Source: Cyclospora cayetanensis | Taxonomy: Eukaryota; Apicomplexa; Conoidasida; Eucoccidiorida; Eimeriidae | NCBI RefSeq assembly: GCF_002999335.1 | Contig: NW_020312141.1 | Coordinates: 1 to 64,000, forward strand | Reading direction: 5' to 3' | DNA length: 64,000 nt | In this document: positions 63,819 through 64,000 of the stretch, piece after piece | How the letters are laid out: each line of letters begins with the position of its first letter | Numbering within the stretch: the first letter of the stretch is position 1 | Position numbers and translations under genes: made by a program | Notes under the pieces: model-generated | Databases searched by the model: none | What the model saw: the letters and a program-made list of their open reading frames with translations, nothing else | What the model was told of the DNA's origin: nothing

Positions 63819-64000
63819 TTATATCAGTTCATCATGCATGAAACACGCGGTGCCAAAACTGCATCAGCAAAGGGCACAATAAAACGGGAGCTGCAGCCAT
63901 ACAGGTGTTCTTAGCGGTTTGCTACGATTTTCTTGACAGTGTCATACAGTCTCAACACCGTTTAAGAGCGTATCTTGGTTTCAGTACGGCGCTCTGTTCA
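63819..64000. other. Single-copy stretch to window edge
   Basis: Nothing recognisable in the last 182 bases. Confidence 0.5.

Overview
This window looks like eukaryotic nuclear DNA that is gene-poor and mostly repetitive. I see no bacterial operons, no rRNA or tRNA genes and no mobile-element proteins. The few coding-like stretches are short, open pieces flanked by GT/AG splice-like signals. The best one (44.9-45.3 kb, minus strand) encodes a signal peptide, a short acidic region, a transmembrane helix and a basic tail, ending at a GTGAGT donor. That layout, together with frequent GCATGC words, would suit a coccidian apicomplexan (Toxoplasma/Sarcocystis-like). This is a weak inference, not an identification.

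Region 1 (1 to about 41.96 kb) is one large higher-order satellite array. Its small monomer, called A here, is about 882 bp and sits in tandem runs of about 0.5 to 3.5 copies. The runs separate a longer core (B, then C, then a diverged A-like monomer A') of up to about 4.5 kb. Nine core units start near 2.58, 7.23, 14.82, 20.64, 25.62, 30.27, 35.23, 39.72 and 40.74 kb. B always leaves the A run at the same point of the monomer. Unit 1 has lost C and A'. Units 5 and 7 carry a variant B start. A stretch of 1,687 bp is identical at 28.6 and 38.1 kb, exactly 9,450 bp apart, which marks a recent two-unit duplication or conversion. One unit carries a 43-bp near-perfect inverted repeat at 27.25-27.35 kb that looks like a replication foldback.

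Region 2 (about 41.96-43.26 kb) is a separate C-rich tandem repeat of about 565-575 bp, present in a little over two copies, next to the degraded last unit of the main array. Regions 1 and 2 share a strong strand bias (C over G and A over T on the plus strand).

Region 3 (43.26-64.0 kb) is single-copy, has balanced strand composition and holds no long gene. It contains the signal-peptide/transmembrane exon, which has an in-frame TGA inside its signal peptide and may therefore be a pseudogene. It also has several candidate exons of low confidence, mainly on the minus strand between 57.6 and 63.0 kb. Everything else there appears to be intergenic or intronic DNA. No pathway or gene co-operation can be inferred.
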